DNA of 64,000 nucleotides from an uncultured Verrucomicrobia subdivision 3 bacterium (GCA_937890005.1 CALBZA010000006.1:37496-101495); one strand, 5' to 3'; shown: positions 43,389-51,812, counted from the first letter of the stretch. The notes: generated by a model not told the origin, from the letters alone. Made by a program: numbers and translations.

Positions 43389-44795
43389 ATGGCAGAGAAA
43401 AGTCTGAGTGGCATCAACAGGGACGTGCGCCTTCTCTTTCAAAAAGGAAACGATGCGCTGCTGCGCGACAATTTTGACTACGCAGTCGATCTGTTCAACC
43501 AGGTGCTTCAACGCGAGCCTGGTTTGATCGACGCGAGAAAGGCACTTCGCACCGCACAGGCGAAGAAGGCTGCGGCAAAGGGCGGTGGTTTCTTCAAAAA
43601 GATCATCGGCTCAGCCAGTTCCTCGCCGCTCATCGCCAAGGCACAGGTTGAATTGCGAACCAATCCCCTCGACGCGCTCCAAACTGCCGAACAGATTTTG
43701 AACAATGATCCGAACAGCTCTGCCGGGCATCGGATTGTGGTCGATGCCGCCAACGCGCTTGAAATGCCGCAGACCGCAGTCCTCTCGCTTGAGGTTCTGA
43801 ACCGGAATTCGCCGAAGGACAAAAACATCGCCATCCAATACGCAGAAGCCTTGGCGGCCATCGGCGAGCCTGAACGCGGCGAATACGTGCTTCTCGATTT
43901 CGCGCGCACGAACGGCATGCAACGCGATCCGGACATCGGCCAGGCGCTGAAAAACTGCTCGGCGCGTAAAACACTGGATCGTGGAGGTTATGAACAGCTC
44001 GCCGCCGGTGAAGGATCCTACCGCGACATTCTGAGGGATGAAAAGGAAGCGGTTTCCTTGGAGCAGGAAAACCGGATGCAAAAGACGGAGGACGTTTCGG
44101 AACGATTGATCCGGGAATACGAGGCGCGGCTGAAGACCGAACCGGGCAATCTGAAACTTCTCCGCTCCATTGCGGAACTCTATACGCAAAAAGGAGAGTT
44201 CGATCGGGCGCTGGAGTTTTACGGACAGGTGAAGGCAACCGACGCCGGAAGAGCCGATTCAACTCTCGACCGCGCCATTGCCGAAACGAAAGTCCGCCAG
44301 TTCGAGAAGCAGTTGGAAGGACTTGATCCAAGCTCACCGGATTACGCCGAAAAATCAGCGGCGTTGGCGGCGGAGAAGATGGAATTCCAGATTTCTGAAT
44401 GTCGCAGCCGTGTGGAACGATTTCCAACCGATCTCGCCATCCGGTTCGAGATGGGCGTGCTTTACTTCCAGGCAGGAAAGATCGGTGAAGCGATTCAGGA
44501 GTTCCAAAAGGCGCAGCAGAATCCGCACAAGCGGCTGGCCGCCATGAACTACCTTGCGCAGTGCTTCGCAAGGCGGAAGATGTTCGACCTCGCCGCGCGC
44601 ACGCTGCAGAACGCGATCAAGGAAAAGCCTGTGTTCGACGACGAGAAGAAGGATCTTATCTACAACCTCGGCAGTGTGCTGGAATCCATGGGCAAACCGG
44701 AAGAAGCCGTCGAACAATTCAAACAGATCTACGAAGTGGATATCGGCTATCGGGACGTCGCGGCCAAAGTGGATGCTTATTACGCAGGGCAGTGA
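43389..44795 (+). CDS. TPR-repeat protein
   Basis: 468 aa, soluble, all-helical. Starts at ATG 43389 (MAEKSLSGINRDVRLLFQKG); a TTG two codons earlier is in frame. TPR-like pairs occur at about 20-55 (ALLRDNFDYAVDLFNQVLQR), 250-290 (LRSIAELYTQKGEFDRALEF), 350-385 (EMGVLYFQAGKIGEAIQEFQ), and 430-460 (NLGSVLESMGKPEEAVEQFK). A charged coiled-coil region lies around 225-245. TPR domains mediate protein interaction; no partner is evident. Divergent from the ligase fusion with 104 bp between. Confidence 0.85.
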   Translation: MAEKSLSGINRDVRLLFQKGNDALLRDNFDYAVDLFNQVLQREPGLIDARKALRTAQAKKAAAKGGGFFKKIIGSASSSPLIAKAQVELRTNPLDALQTAEQILNNDPNSSAGHRIVVDAANALEMPQTAVLSLEVLNRNSPKDKNIAIQYAEALAAIGEPERGEYVLLDFARTNGMQRDPDIGQALKNCSARKTLDRGGYEQLAAGEGSYRDILRDEKEAVSLEQENRMQKTEDVSERLIREYEARLKTEPGNLKLLRSIAELYTQKGEFDRALEFYGQVKATDAGRADSTLDRAIAETKVRQFEKQLEGLDPSSPDYAEKSAALAAEKMEFQISECRSRVERFPTDLAIRFEMGVLYFQAGKIGEAIQEFQKAQQNPHKRLAAMNYLAQCFARRKMFDLAARTLQNAIKEKPVFDDEKKDLIYNLGSVLESMGKPEEAVEQFKQIYEVDIGYRDVAAKVDAYYAGQ

Positions 44796-44798
44796 AGT

Positions 44799-44848
44799 AA
44801 GGTTTTTGCCAAGCCCCGACGCCGATTTCTGCCGACTTGGCAAACCTT
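44799..44848 (+). terminator. Weak terminator hairpin after the TPR gene
   Basis: AAGGTTTTTGCCAAG (44799-44813) pairs with CTTGGCAAACCTT (44836-44848), with two bulged T. It is followed by GCCTTTGTTC rather than a clean T-run. It begins 4 bp after the TPR stop codon. Confidence 0.4.
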
Positions 44849-44877
44849 GCCTTTGTTCTGCTGGATCAAAAATCGAA

Positions 44878-44903
44878 ACGGCGTGGACTTGCGTCCACGC
44901 CGT
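44878..44903 (-). terminator. Rho-independent terminator of glnII
   Basis: Perfect 11-bp stem ACGGCGTGGAC / GTCCACGCCGT with tetraloop TTGC. Read on the minus strand it is followed by TTCGATTTTTG. 63 bp past the glnII stop. Confidence 0.7.
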
Positions 44904-44965
44904 ACTCCGATACCCCCTGAGCATCCCCCCACCACAATTGCAGCAAGGGAAAGCTTTTCTGAATC

Positions 44966-45988
44966 TTACTTGATCGGAACCGTCGCGATGGTCTGCAGGA
45001 TGCGGCTCGCGATCTTGTAAGGATCGCCCTGCGAATTCGGACGACGGTCTTCCAGATATCCCTTGTAGCCGTTGTTGATGAAGCTGTGCGGGACGCGGAT
45101 CGATGCGCCACGATTTGCGACACCGTAGTTGAACTTGTCGATCGACTGCGTCTCGTGGAGACCGGTCAGGCGCAGATGATTGTCGGGCCCGTAAACAGCG
45201 ATGTGCTCGTTCTTGAATTTGTCGAACGCAGCCATGAGCGCTTCGAAATATTCCTTTCCACCCTTCTCACGCAGGTGTGTGGTCGAGAAGTTGGTGTGCA
45301 TTCCGGAGCCATTCCAATCGACATCCTTGCCGAGCGGTTTGCAATGCCAGTTCACATCGACCTTATATTTTTCGCACAGGCGAATGAGGATATACCGGGC
45401 AACCCACACCTGGTCGGCCGCTGTCTTGGAACCTTTGCCGAAGATCTGGAATTCCCACTGGCCTTTTGCGACTTCGGCATTGATGCCTTCGTGATTGATG
45501 CCGGCGTCGAGGCAGAGATCCAGATGTTCCTCAACGATCTGGCGGGCGATGTCGCCCACGTTCTTGTAACCAACACCGGTGTAATACTCACCCTGCGGAT
45601 ACGGGAAGCCGCTTTCCGGAAAGCCGAGGGGCTTGCCATCGCGGTAAAGGAAATATTCCTGTTCGAAGCCGAACCAGGCACCCGGATCATCGAGAACCGT
45701 CGCCCGGCTGTTGCTCGGGTGAGGCGTCTTGCCGTCCGGCATCATGACTTCGCACATGACGAGCGCGCCATTCTTGCGGGTGCTGTCGGGATACACCGCA
45801 ACCGGTTTGAGCATGCAGTCAGAGCTGCGGCCTTCAGCCTGGCGGGTCGAGCTTCCGTCGAAACCCCACAGCGGGAGTTCTTCCAATTTGGGAAAGCTGG
45901 CAAATTCCTTGATTTGGGTTTTGCTTCGGAGGTTCGGAACGGGTTCGTAACCGTCGAGCCAGATGTATTCTAATTTGTATTTTGCCAT
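44966..45988 (-). CDS. glnII: Glutamine synthetase type II (eukaryote-like)
   Basis: Ammonium assimilation: glutamate + NH3 + ATP to glutamine. 340 aa from ATG 45988 (MAKYKLEYIWLDGYEPVPNL); the frame upstream to 46144 contains the promoter, not protein. GSII-specific motifs are WGFDGSSTRQAEGRSSDCML, the FGFEQEYFLYRDGKPLGFP ligand region, GINAEVAKGQWEFQ, GSGMHTNFST and NRGASIRVP. GSII (about 330-370 aa) is typical of eukaryotes and some bacteria and is not adenylylated like GSI. Preceded by a sigma-54 promoter and located near glnK-amt. Confidence 0.95.
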   Translation of the reverse strand: MAKYKLEYIWLDGYEPVPNLRSKTQIKEFASFPKLEELPLWGFDGSSTRQAEGRSSDCMLKPVAVYPDSTRKNGALVMCEVMMPDGKTPHPSNSRATVLDDPGAWFGFEQEYFLYRDGKPLGFPESGFPYPQGEYYTGVGYKNVGDIARQIVEEHLDLCLDAGINHEGINAEVAKGQWEFQIFGKGSKTAADQVWVARYILIRLCEKYKVDVNWHCKPLGKDVDWNGSGMHTNFSTTHLREKGGKEYFEALMAAFDKFKNEHIAVYGPDNHLRLTGLHETQSIDKFNYGVANRGASIRVPHSFINNGYKGYLEDRRPNSQGDPYKIASRILQTIATVPIK

Positions 45989-46072
45989 TTTGAGTGTTGT
46001 CGTTGTGACTTGAGATTGGTTGTTCGGCCAACTGCTGCCACAGGGTTCAAATGAACTGTAGTTGCGGAGTTC

Positions 46073-46088
46073 AGCAGGGAAAATGCCA
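46073..46088 (-). promoter_or_regulatory. Sigma-54 promoter of glnII
   Basis: On the minus strand: TGGCAT, 5 nt, CTGCT; the invariant GG and GC are 10 bp apart as required for the -24/-12 sigma-54 promoter TGGCAC-N5-TTGCA. About 75-nt leader to the ATG at 45988. Confidence 0.65.
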
Positions 46089-46180
46089 CTGCGCAAGCAC
46101 TTTGCGGAACGCGGTTCCAACACGCGTTTCGACTCGTCTGGCAAAGGGTTTTCTCGTCTTCGGCCTTTTCCCCATCACAC

Positions 46181-46203
46181 AAAAAAAGCCAGCTTGAGCT
46201 GGC
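46181..46203 (-). terminator. Strong terminator-like hairpin with no upstream gene
   Basis: On the minus strand GCCAGCT-CA-AGCTGGC is followed directly by seven T residues, the form of an intrinsic terminator. No minus-strand gene ends here: it lies upstream of the glnII sigma-54 promoter, with only about 150 bp before the divergent kinase-like gene. It may end a small RNA or an antisense transcript, or attenuate a longer glnII transcript from a second promoter. Confidence 0.6.
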
Positions 46204-46355
46204 CAGCTTCGATCTCAATGATCAAAATTCTCCAGCCATTAAATCCCGTTCAGTGATTCAACAAACCCATTTCAGCGGTCGGACGAAAAGCATCCTCGTC
46301 TTTTCATTCACGCCTGCTTACGCAATATTCCGAACAGTCGTGAGAGTCCGAACTT

Positions 46356-46739
46356 ATGCTCAAAGTTAAAGACACCCTTCGCGCGACGGTCCATCTGACG
46401 TTCGACGGACGTGTGATCAAAACGTTCCACGGCCCAAACGCCGCCGAACGCTTCGCCAACGAAGTCAGGGTGCTCAAGCATCTGGAAGGCCGCGGCTGCA
46501 ACTTCGTTCCCCGCCTGCTCGAAGCTGATCCCGAACAGTTGCGGATCATCACCACAAACTGCGGGAGCCGGGTGGAACATCTGGACGAAAAAAAGGTGAA
46601 GGAGCTGTTTGCGGAACTGGAACCGTACGGAGTTCGCCATGACGATGCCGACATGCGCAACGTCACCTACCGCCAGTCGGACGGGCGCTTTTGCTTGATC
46701 GATTTCGAACTCGCCACCATTCTCCCGGGCTTTGAGTGA
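46356..46739 (+). CDS. Miniature protein-kinase-like protein
   Basis: 127 aa that compress the kinase core: VIKTF (candidate beta-3 Lys), FANEVRVLKHL (candidate alpha-C Glu), hinge-like LRIITTNCG, catalytic loop VRHDDADMRNV fitting H-x-D-x4-N, and LIDFELAT with D-F-E in the place of D-F-G. The whole C-lobe after the metal-binding loop is missing; the protein stops eight residues after D-F-E. It could be a small phosphotransferase or a substrate-binding pseudokinase. Its stop overlaps the possible GTG start of the PP2C gene (GTGA), so the two form a kinase/phosphatase-like pair in one operon. Confidence 0.75.
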   Translation: MLKVKDTLRATVHLTFDGRVIKTFHGPNAAERFANEVRVLKHLEGRGCNFVPRLLEADPEQLRIITTNCGSRVEHLDEKKVKELFAELEPYGVRHDDADMRNVTYRQSDGRFCLIDFELATILPGFE

Positions 46740-46747
46740 ATGCCTCG

Positions 46748-47599
46748 ATGACGGCTCCCGAACAATCCGCTTCCCAACCGCCGCAGACAGTCACACTCCA
46801 GTGGTTTGGCTGGACTGACCGCGGCAAGGTGCGAAAGAACAACGAAGATTCCTTTCTCGGCCTCCAGTTTGACGCGCGCGAGGTCCGGCATCTCGGACGC
46901 GTGGGTGAAGACGCCATGACCAATTGCGACTTCGCCTTTGCGGTCAGCGATGGAATGGGCGGCGCGCTTGCAGGAGAATACGCCAGCCAGATCGCCACGG
47001 AAAAAATCACTTCCTTGCTCCCGAAATCGTTCCAACAGCGCGCCACGGGCATGGACGCCGGTTTTGCCGACGTCATGGAGGAGCTGTTCGAGAAGATTCA
47101 TCGTGCGCTTGCCTACCTGGGCAGTTGCTATGAGGAATGCGCGGGAATGGAGGCCACGCTCACGCTTTGCTGGCTCACGCCCGAATGGATGTATTTCGGG
47201 CACATTGGCGACAGCCGCCTCTACTACCTTCCAGCGGGAAGCGATACCATCAAGCAGCTCAGCCACGACGATACCCATGTCGGCTGGCTGTTTCGAAACG
47301 GTAAAATCAACGAACGTGAAGCCCGAACGCATCCGAGGCGCAATGTGCTTCAAAAGGCACTGGGCGGCAGCAATCAATTCGTTGATCCACAAGTGGGAGC
47401 CGTCGGTTTTGTGCCCGGCGACATTTTTCTCCTTTGCACCGACGGGCTGACGGACGGGCTGTACGATCACAACCTCGTTGATCTTCTTCGCGGACGGGAA
47501 GGCATCGATCCGGCGAACCCGGCCCGTTCTTTGGTCGAAGCGTCATTGCAACAATCCGGCCGGGACAACACGACTGCGCTGGTCATTCGTGTTGTTTGA
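46748..47599 (+). CDS. PP2C-family serine/threonine protein phosphatase
   Basis: 283 aa, soluble Mg/Mn-dependent phosphatase. Motifs in order: TDRGKVRKNNEDSFLG (motif 1), FAVSDGMGGALAGEYAS (metal Asp, motif 2), GMEATLTLCWL, FGHIGDSRLYYL (motif 8 region), LLCTDGLTDGLYD (metal Asp) and SGRDNTTALVI (last metal Asp). All metal ligands seem intact. I give ATG 46748; GTG 46736, which overlaps the preceding stop by 4 bp, is an equal alternative. No canonical Ser/Thr kinase is in the window, only the miniature one directly upstream. Confidence 0.92.
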   Translation: MTAPEQSASQPPQTVTLQWFGWTDRGKVRKNNEDSFLGLQFDAREVRHLGRVGEDAMTNCDFAFAVSDGMGGALAGEYASQIATEKITSLLPKSFQQRATGMDAGFADVMEELFEKIHRALAYLGSCYEECAGMEATLTLCWLTPEWMYFGHIGDSRLYYLPAGSDTIKQLSHDDTHVGWLFRNGKINEREARTHPRRNVLQKALGGSNQFVDPQVGAVGFVPGDIFLLCTDGLTDGLYDHNLVDLLRGREGIDPANPARSLVEASLQQSGRDNTTALVIRVV

Positions 47600-47626
47600 T
47601 CGGCGTCCCCCGGAAATTTTCAAAGA

Positions 47627-47660
47627 AATGCGCCGGCTCCGTTTCCAGAGCCGGCGCATT
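47627..47660. terminator. Bidirectional terminator between PP2C and amt
   Basis: Perfect 13-bp stem AATGCGCCGGCTC / GAGCCGGCGCATT with an 8-nt loop, midway between the converging genes. On the minus strand it is followed by TCTTTGAAAATTT, on the plus strand by GTAATTTC. Confidence 0.75.
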
Positions 47661-47676
47661 GTAATTTCGACAACTG

Positions 47677-49116
47677 TCAGCGAGTGCCTTCGCCGTGATA
47701 ACCCTCTTCGCCGTGTTCGGAGAGATCCAGTCCAACCGTCTCGACCTCTTCGCTCGGACGCAATCCCACGACTGCTTTCACGATGTAGGCAACGATGACC
47801 GTCGCCACGATGCTCCAGACCACCGTCACGAGGATCGCTTTGATCTGATTCATCAACAGGCCTTCCTTCACCCCGGCCACTGCTGAATTGACCTTCTCAT
47901 CGGCAAGAATGCCGGTGAGGATTGCGCCCAGCGTACCGCCGACTCCGTGGATGCCAAACGTATCCAAAGCGTCGTCATAACCGAGCCAGGCTTTGAGCTT
48001 TGCCACCGCAAAGTAGGGAATGACTCCGGCCGCAACGCCGATGACCATGGCGCCGGATGTATTCACGAAACCGCAGGCAGGCGTGACAACCACGAGCCCG
48101 CCCACAATTCCGGAGCAGAAACCAAGAATGCTCGGCTTGCCACGATGCAGGTATTCCACAGCCGCCCAGACAAATCCAGCGGTCGCCGCGGCCAATGTGG
48201 TGGTCGCGAATGCATTCGATGCGATGCCATCTGCAGCGAGCGCAGAACCGGCGTTGAAGCCATACCAGCCAACCCAGAGCATGCCGGTTCCGATCATACA
48301 CAGCACCATGCTGTGCGGCGGCATCGGTTCACGACCGAATCCGAGGCGTTTTCCAAGGATGATGCAGAGCACCAGCGCAGACCAGCCGGACGACATGTGA
48401 ACCACCGTCCCTCCAGCGAAGTCCAGGGCCTTGATCGAAGCCGTTTCATTCGCCAGACCGCTCATAAGACCGGTTGAAGACCACACCATGTGCGCCATGG
48501 GGAAATAGACCGCGAACATCCAGAGCGCCACGAACAGCAGCACCGCGGAGAATTTCATGCGTTCGGCAATGGCACCGACGATCAGCGCCGGCGTGATGAT
48601 CGCAAACGTGAGCTGGAACATCGCCCAAACGCTGTCACTGATCCACCCGGAGCCGGCTCCCACCGCGCCCGGTTCGATGCCCTTGAATAAAGCATTGGCG
48701 AAACCGCCGAAGAACGCATTGCCATCCGCAAAACAAAGGCTGTAGCCGCAGAGCCACCAGAGAATCGTCACCAGGCCCGCGATTCCCATGCATTGCGCCA
48801 TGACGGAGAGAACGTTTTTCCGGCGCACCAGTCCGCCGTAGAACAGCGCCAGTCCGGGAAGCGTCATGAACAGCACGAGCGCCGTTGCGGTCATCTGCCA
48901 CGCATTGTGGCCGGGGCCGGGGCCGGCGACTTTCGAATCACCATCGTTACGCCCCTCGTTGTTCATGTAGGCTTCAATGTCTGCGATGCGGTCCTCAATG
49001 CTGCGTTCGGCAGCAGGCGCGGCGGCGCCTTCCGCAGCCGGAGCATCAGCCGCGAAAGCCGCAGTCCGCGCGAGAGCGAAAAGGCAGATTAAAATCAGGA
49101 GAAGAGGTTTTTTCAT
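47677..49116 (-). CDS. amt: Ammonium transporter
   Basis: Inner-membrane Amt/MEP/Rh channel. 479 aa: signal peptide (cleavage near FAA-DAPAA), an Ala/Glu-rich periplasmic stretch to about residue 70, then 11 membrane helices. Signature stretch GGTVVHMSSGWSALVL holds the first pore His, and DTFGIHGVGGTLGAI the second; also FYGGLVRRKNVLSVMAQC near the N-terminus. The Glu/His-rich C-terminal tail ends GEEGYHGEGTR. 29 bp downstream of glnK, with which it forms a nitrogen-regulated operon; GlnK normally plugs Amt when nitrogen is plentiful. Confidence 0.96.
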   Translation of the reverse strand: MKKPLLLILICLFALARTAAFAADAPAAEGAAAPAAERSIEDRIADIEAYMNNEGRNDGDSKVAGPGPGHNAWQMTATALVLFMTLPGLALFYGGLVRRKNVLSVMAQCMGIAGLVTILWWLCGYSLCFADGNAFFGGFANALFKGIEPGAVGAGSGWISDSVWAMFQLTFAIITPALIVGAIAERMKFSAVLLFVALWMFAVYFPMAHMVWSSTGLMSGLANETASIKALDFAGGTVVHMSSGWSALVLCIILGKRLGFGREPMPPHSMVLCMIGTGMLWVGWYGFNAGSALAADGIASNAFATTTLAAATAGFVWAAVEYLHRGKPSILGFCSGIVGGLVVVTPACGFVNTSGAMVIGVAAGVIPYFAVAKLKAWLGYDDALDTFGIHGVGGTLGAILTGILADEKVNSAVAGVKEGLLMNQIKAILVTVVWSIVATVIVAYIVKAVVGLRPSEEVETVGLDLSEHGEEGYHGEGTR

Positions 49117-49145
49117 AGGTGTATCAGGTTCAGGTTCGGAGCAGT

Positions 49146-49484
49146 TCAGACCGCATTATCCCCTTTTTCCTCGGTGCGAATGCGGATCGCATCATCGATC
49201 GACGAAACAAAAACTTTCCCATCGCCGATCTTTCCGGTTTTCGCGGTCCTTACGATCGCGCTCACTGCGGCGTCGAGCCGGTTGTCGGGAATGACAACCT
49301 CCAGCTTGATCTTCGGGAGGAAATCAACCGTGTATTCGCTTCCACGATAAATCTCGGTATGGCCTTTCTGCCTTCCGAAGCCTTTGACCTCTGTGATGGT
49401 CATTCCTTCGATGCCGACTTCGGCCAGGGCATCTTTCACCTCTTCCAGTTTGAACGGTTTGATGATCGCTTCGACTTTCTTCAT
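49146..49484 (-). CDS. glnK: PII nitrogen regulatory protein
   Basis: 112 aa trimeric sensor of 2-oxoglutarate, ATP/ADP and glutamine. MKKVEAIIKPFKLEEVKDAL start, T-loop GFGRQKGHTEIYRGSEYTVD with the uridylylation Tyr51, then KIKLEVVIPD and the ATP-binding GKIGDGKVFV. Linked to amt, hence the GlnK name rather than GlnB. A sigma-54 promoter lies about 100 bp upstream. Confidence 0.96.
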   Translation of the reverse strand: MKKVEAIIKPFKLEEVKDALAEVGIEGMTITEVKGFGRQKGHTEIYRGSEYTVDFLPKIKLEVVIPDNRLDAAVSAIVRTAKTGKIGDGKVFVSSIDDAIRIRTEEKGDNAV

Positions 49485-49580
49485 GTGGGTTTTAGGGTTA
49501 ACCGCGACGCGGTTGAGCCAGCCGGGTTCCTGTTGCGGATCGGCGGAGTGAATGGCGCGCTCGGTTCATGTGGCACCCTT

Positions 49581-49596
49581 AGCAAAGGTTTTGCCA
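49581..49596 (-). promoter_or_regulatory. Sigma-54 promoter of glnK-amt
   Basis: On the minus strand: TGGCAA, 5 nt, TTGCT; matches the TGGCAC-N5-TTGCA/T consensus at all invariant positions with exact spacing. Predicted leader about 85 nt. The remaining gap to 49757 shows no gene and no clear NtrC site. Confidence 0.75.
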
Positions 49597-49757
49597 CACG
49601 AAACGATGAAGAAAATTCAACAAAGCAAACTTCGGCGTTTTCCTTAAGAAAGCCGCCGATTTTTAACCCGATTTTTATCAATCACGCCCCGGAGCTTGAC
49701 CTACAATCGTCAGCGCCAACTGTTTCCTTTTGCGCAGCGTGACCGGATTTGAACTCT

Positions 49758-51569
49758 TCAGCTATGAATCACCAGCTGGATGTTCTCCGGCAGGTGGCGG
49801 GCAACCTGGGTCACTACATCGCCCTGAAGCAGTTTCGACATCGCGCTTCGATGCGGCGATCCGAGCATCAGGATGTCGATTCCCATTGTTGCAGCCAGAT
49901 CAATAATGGTTGAAGCCGGGTCGTCGCTCACAACAAACAGCGGAATCACCGGAACGCCCGCTGCCTTTCCAAGTTCCAACGCACCGGACATGATTCGCGC
50001 CGCATGCGGGTCATTCTGCCAAAGGGGCCGTTCAGCGCGGGCGGGCGCGCCCGGGAGATTGACGGCGAGTTGCTTCACGTAAAGCACGTAGAGATTTCCC
50101 TGTCGGTGCTTCGCCTCTTCGAGCGCGAACTTGAGAACCGGAGTAAGGCCGCGGGCCGCGACCAATATCGACTGGCCCGTCGTGAAATCAGGTCGAAATG
50201 CCGTCAGCGTGTCGGGATTCACCGCAGCCGCGAGTTCCTTGCTGACCGTGATCGTTTCCAGTCCGGCCTTGCGCTGGGCAAATGAACGCAGTCCAAGTCC
50301 CACGATGAGAATGCACACAACAAAGAACAGGGCGTTCGGCTTTGTTTTCGCGATCGTCAGTTCCACACAGAAAAGAATCACGAACGTGACAATCATCGTT
50401 CCCCGTTCGTACCAACGAAGGTTCAACTTCCGGTTGATCACGCAGGAGCCGAGATTCACGGCAATGGCACCCACGACACCGATGGCATAAAGCTCCATCA
50501 GCGAAAGCTGATTCGGCGAGAAGACGATGACCAGAATCGGAAGGCTGGTCGCAATGACCATTGGCAGAATCGGCATTCCGTGGGAATTCAGCCGTCCGAA
50601 GGAACGCGGCATTTCGCCGTCACGGACCAGCAGGTAGAGCAGACCGATCAGAGCGCTGATGGAAGTGTTGACCGCGCTCAAAAGGAGCAGTCCAACGACG
50701 ATGCCGATTGCCGTTCCGAACACTTCCCCGCCCGATTTTCCAAATGCGAGCGTTCCATAATGCTCCGCCAGTACCGTCAGCATATCAGCCCAGCGTTCAC
50801 TCAAATGCGCCTTGAACTCGGGTGAAATCGACAGCATCGCCCAGCCAAGAAGGATCGTTCCAAACACCACTTCACAGGCCACGAGAAGAATGGCCCGGCG
50901 GGAAGTTTGGTTCACAGACGGCTTTTCCATGCTGGAACCGGGATCGAGTTTCATGACGCCCGTCAGATTCGCAATCGCCTCAACACCACTGAGCGCCAAT
51001 ATCACTCCCACAAAACCGATCCAGTTTTTCTCAAATGTCTGATGCGGCGCCTCCAGATGAACAATCGTCAGATGCGGCACGCTGAACACCGCGATCAGCA
51101 CCATGCCCAGCACCATCGGAATCGCCAGAGAGATCGCCATGCTGCCCGAATGCTTCGGACCGAACACATTGATCATTCCCATCAAGAAAGTGACCGCGAT
51201 CGCGCTGACCGCGATGAGTTCCTTCGGCACCTTGAAATAAACCATCGCTGCCCAGGCACTCAGCGATGCCGTCACCGTGAAAGTTGCGACCAGAAGCAAC
51301 GCGCCGATCACAGCAAGCAACCGGCTTTGAGATCGTGCGGAGGAATAGACACCGCCGCCGTCAGGAAAATTTTTGCAGATGACGATGTAGTTATATCCGA
51401 CCAGTCCGGTCAGGAGGCTGACAGCGATGATCGTGGGAAGGGATGCGTAATTGATTGCGAGGAATGCCGCGCCGATGACGTACGCCTTGCTGGTGCCCCA
51501 ATCCCCGTAGAGCAGCGCTGCGGCCCGCGCCCAGCCGACGTTTCTCGGACGATGTGTTCCAATTTCCAT
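49758..51569 (-). CDS. KimA-like potassium importer (APC superfamily with USP domain)
   Basis: 603 aa from ATG 51569 (MEIGTHRPRNVGWARAAALL); the frame continues upstream only through the riboswitch. About 12 membrane helices, with the APC-type loop ICKNFPDGGGVYSSARSQS. Residues about 455-603 form a soluble universal-stress-protein-like domain (SILVAARGLTPVLKFALEEA, ILMLGSPHRSAMSKLLQGDV). This architecture and length match Bacillus KimA (YdaO), a K+/H+ symporter, and the gene sits behind a c-di-AMP riboswitch as ydaO does. Transport specificity is inferred from that combination; a generic amino-acid permease is the alternative. Confidence 0.82.
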   Translation of the reverse strand: MEIGTHRPRNVGWARAAALLYGDWGTSKAYVIGAAFLAINYASLPTIIAVSLLTGLVGYNYIVICKNFPDGGGVYSSARSQSRLLAVIGALLLVATFTVTASLSAWAAMVYFKVPKELIAVSAIAVTFLMGMINVFGPKHSGSMAISLAIPMVLGMVLIAVFSVPHLTIVHLEAPHQTFEKNWIGFVGVILALSGVEAIANLTGVMKLDPGSSMEKPSVNQTSRRAILLVACEVVFGTILLGWAMLSISPEFKAHLSERWADMLTVLAEHYGTLAFGKSGGEVFGTAIGIVVGLLLLSAVNTSISALIGLLYLLVRDGEMPRSFGRLNSHGMPILPMVIATSLPILVIVFSPNQLSLMELYAIGVVGAIAVNLGSCVINRKLNLRWYERGTMIVTFVILFCVELTIAKTKPNALFFVVCILIVGLGLRSFAQRKAGLETITVSKELAAAVNPDTLTAFRPDFTTGQSILVAARGLTPVLKFALEEAKHRQGNLYVLYVKQLAVNLPGAPARAERPLWQNDPHAARIMSGALELGKAAGVPVIPLFVVSDDPASTIIDLAATMGIDILMLGSPHRSAMSKLLQGDVVTQVARHLPENIQLVIHS

Positions 51570-51619
51570 ACGTGTACAGACAGACCGGCGAATGCGACCG
51601 GCGGGAAATGGAAGATCCA

Positions 51620-51770
51620 TCGCCCTTAATGTTCGCGCTGACGAGGTTAGCTGTCGGGCTGGAACCATTAAGTGTTCCCGATGCATCATCGTTAGCCCCA
51701 ATCCATTCGCATTGCGAACGGAACTTTCGGGTCCCCCGCTGACTGCAGACGCTGCAGCCATTAAGCAGAC
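51620..51770 (-). promoter_or_regulatory. c-di-AMP (ydaO-yuaA) riboswitch aptamer
   Basis: On the minus strand the leader of the transporter gene contains the ydaO landmarks in order: GCTTAATGG near the 5' end, GGACCCGAAAG, GGGGCTAACG, a variable hairpin, CGGGAACACTTAATGG, then the highly conserved AGCCCGACAGCTAACCTCG, and CATTAAGG, which pairs with the 5' CTTAATG to close the element. This compares well with the Thermoanaerobacter ydaO aptamer as I recall it. The ~50 nt to the ATG carry small hairpins (ATGGA-TCT-TCCAT) but no T-run, so control may act on translation. Confidence 0.88.
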
Positions 51771-51784
51771 TTCAACTGGGCGAA

Positions 51785-51812
51785 AACATAAGGAACCCCG
51801 GACGAAAATCAA
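51785..51812 (-). promoter_or_regulatory. Candidate promoter of the riboswitch-transporter unit
   Basis: On the minus strand TTGATT, 16 nt, TATGTT, placed just upstream of the riboswitch 5' end as expected. Hexamer matches are moderate. Confidence 0.45.
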
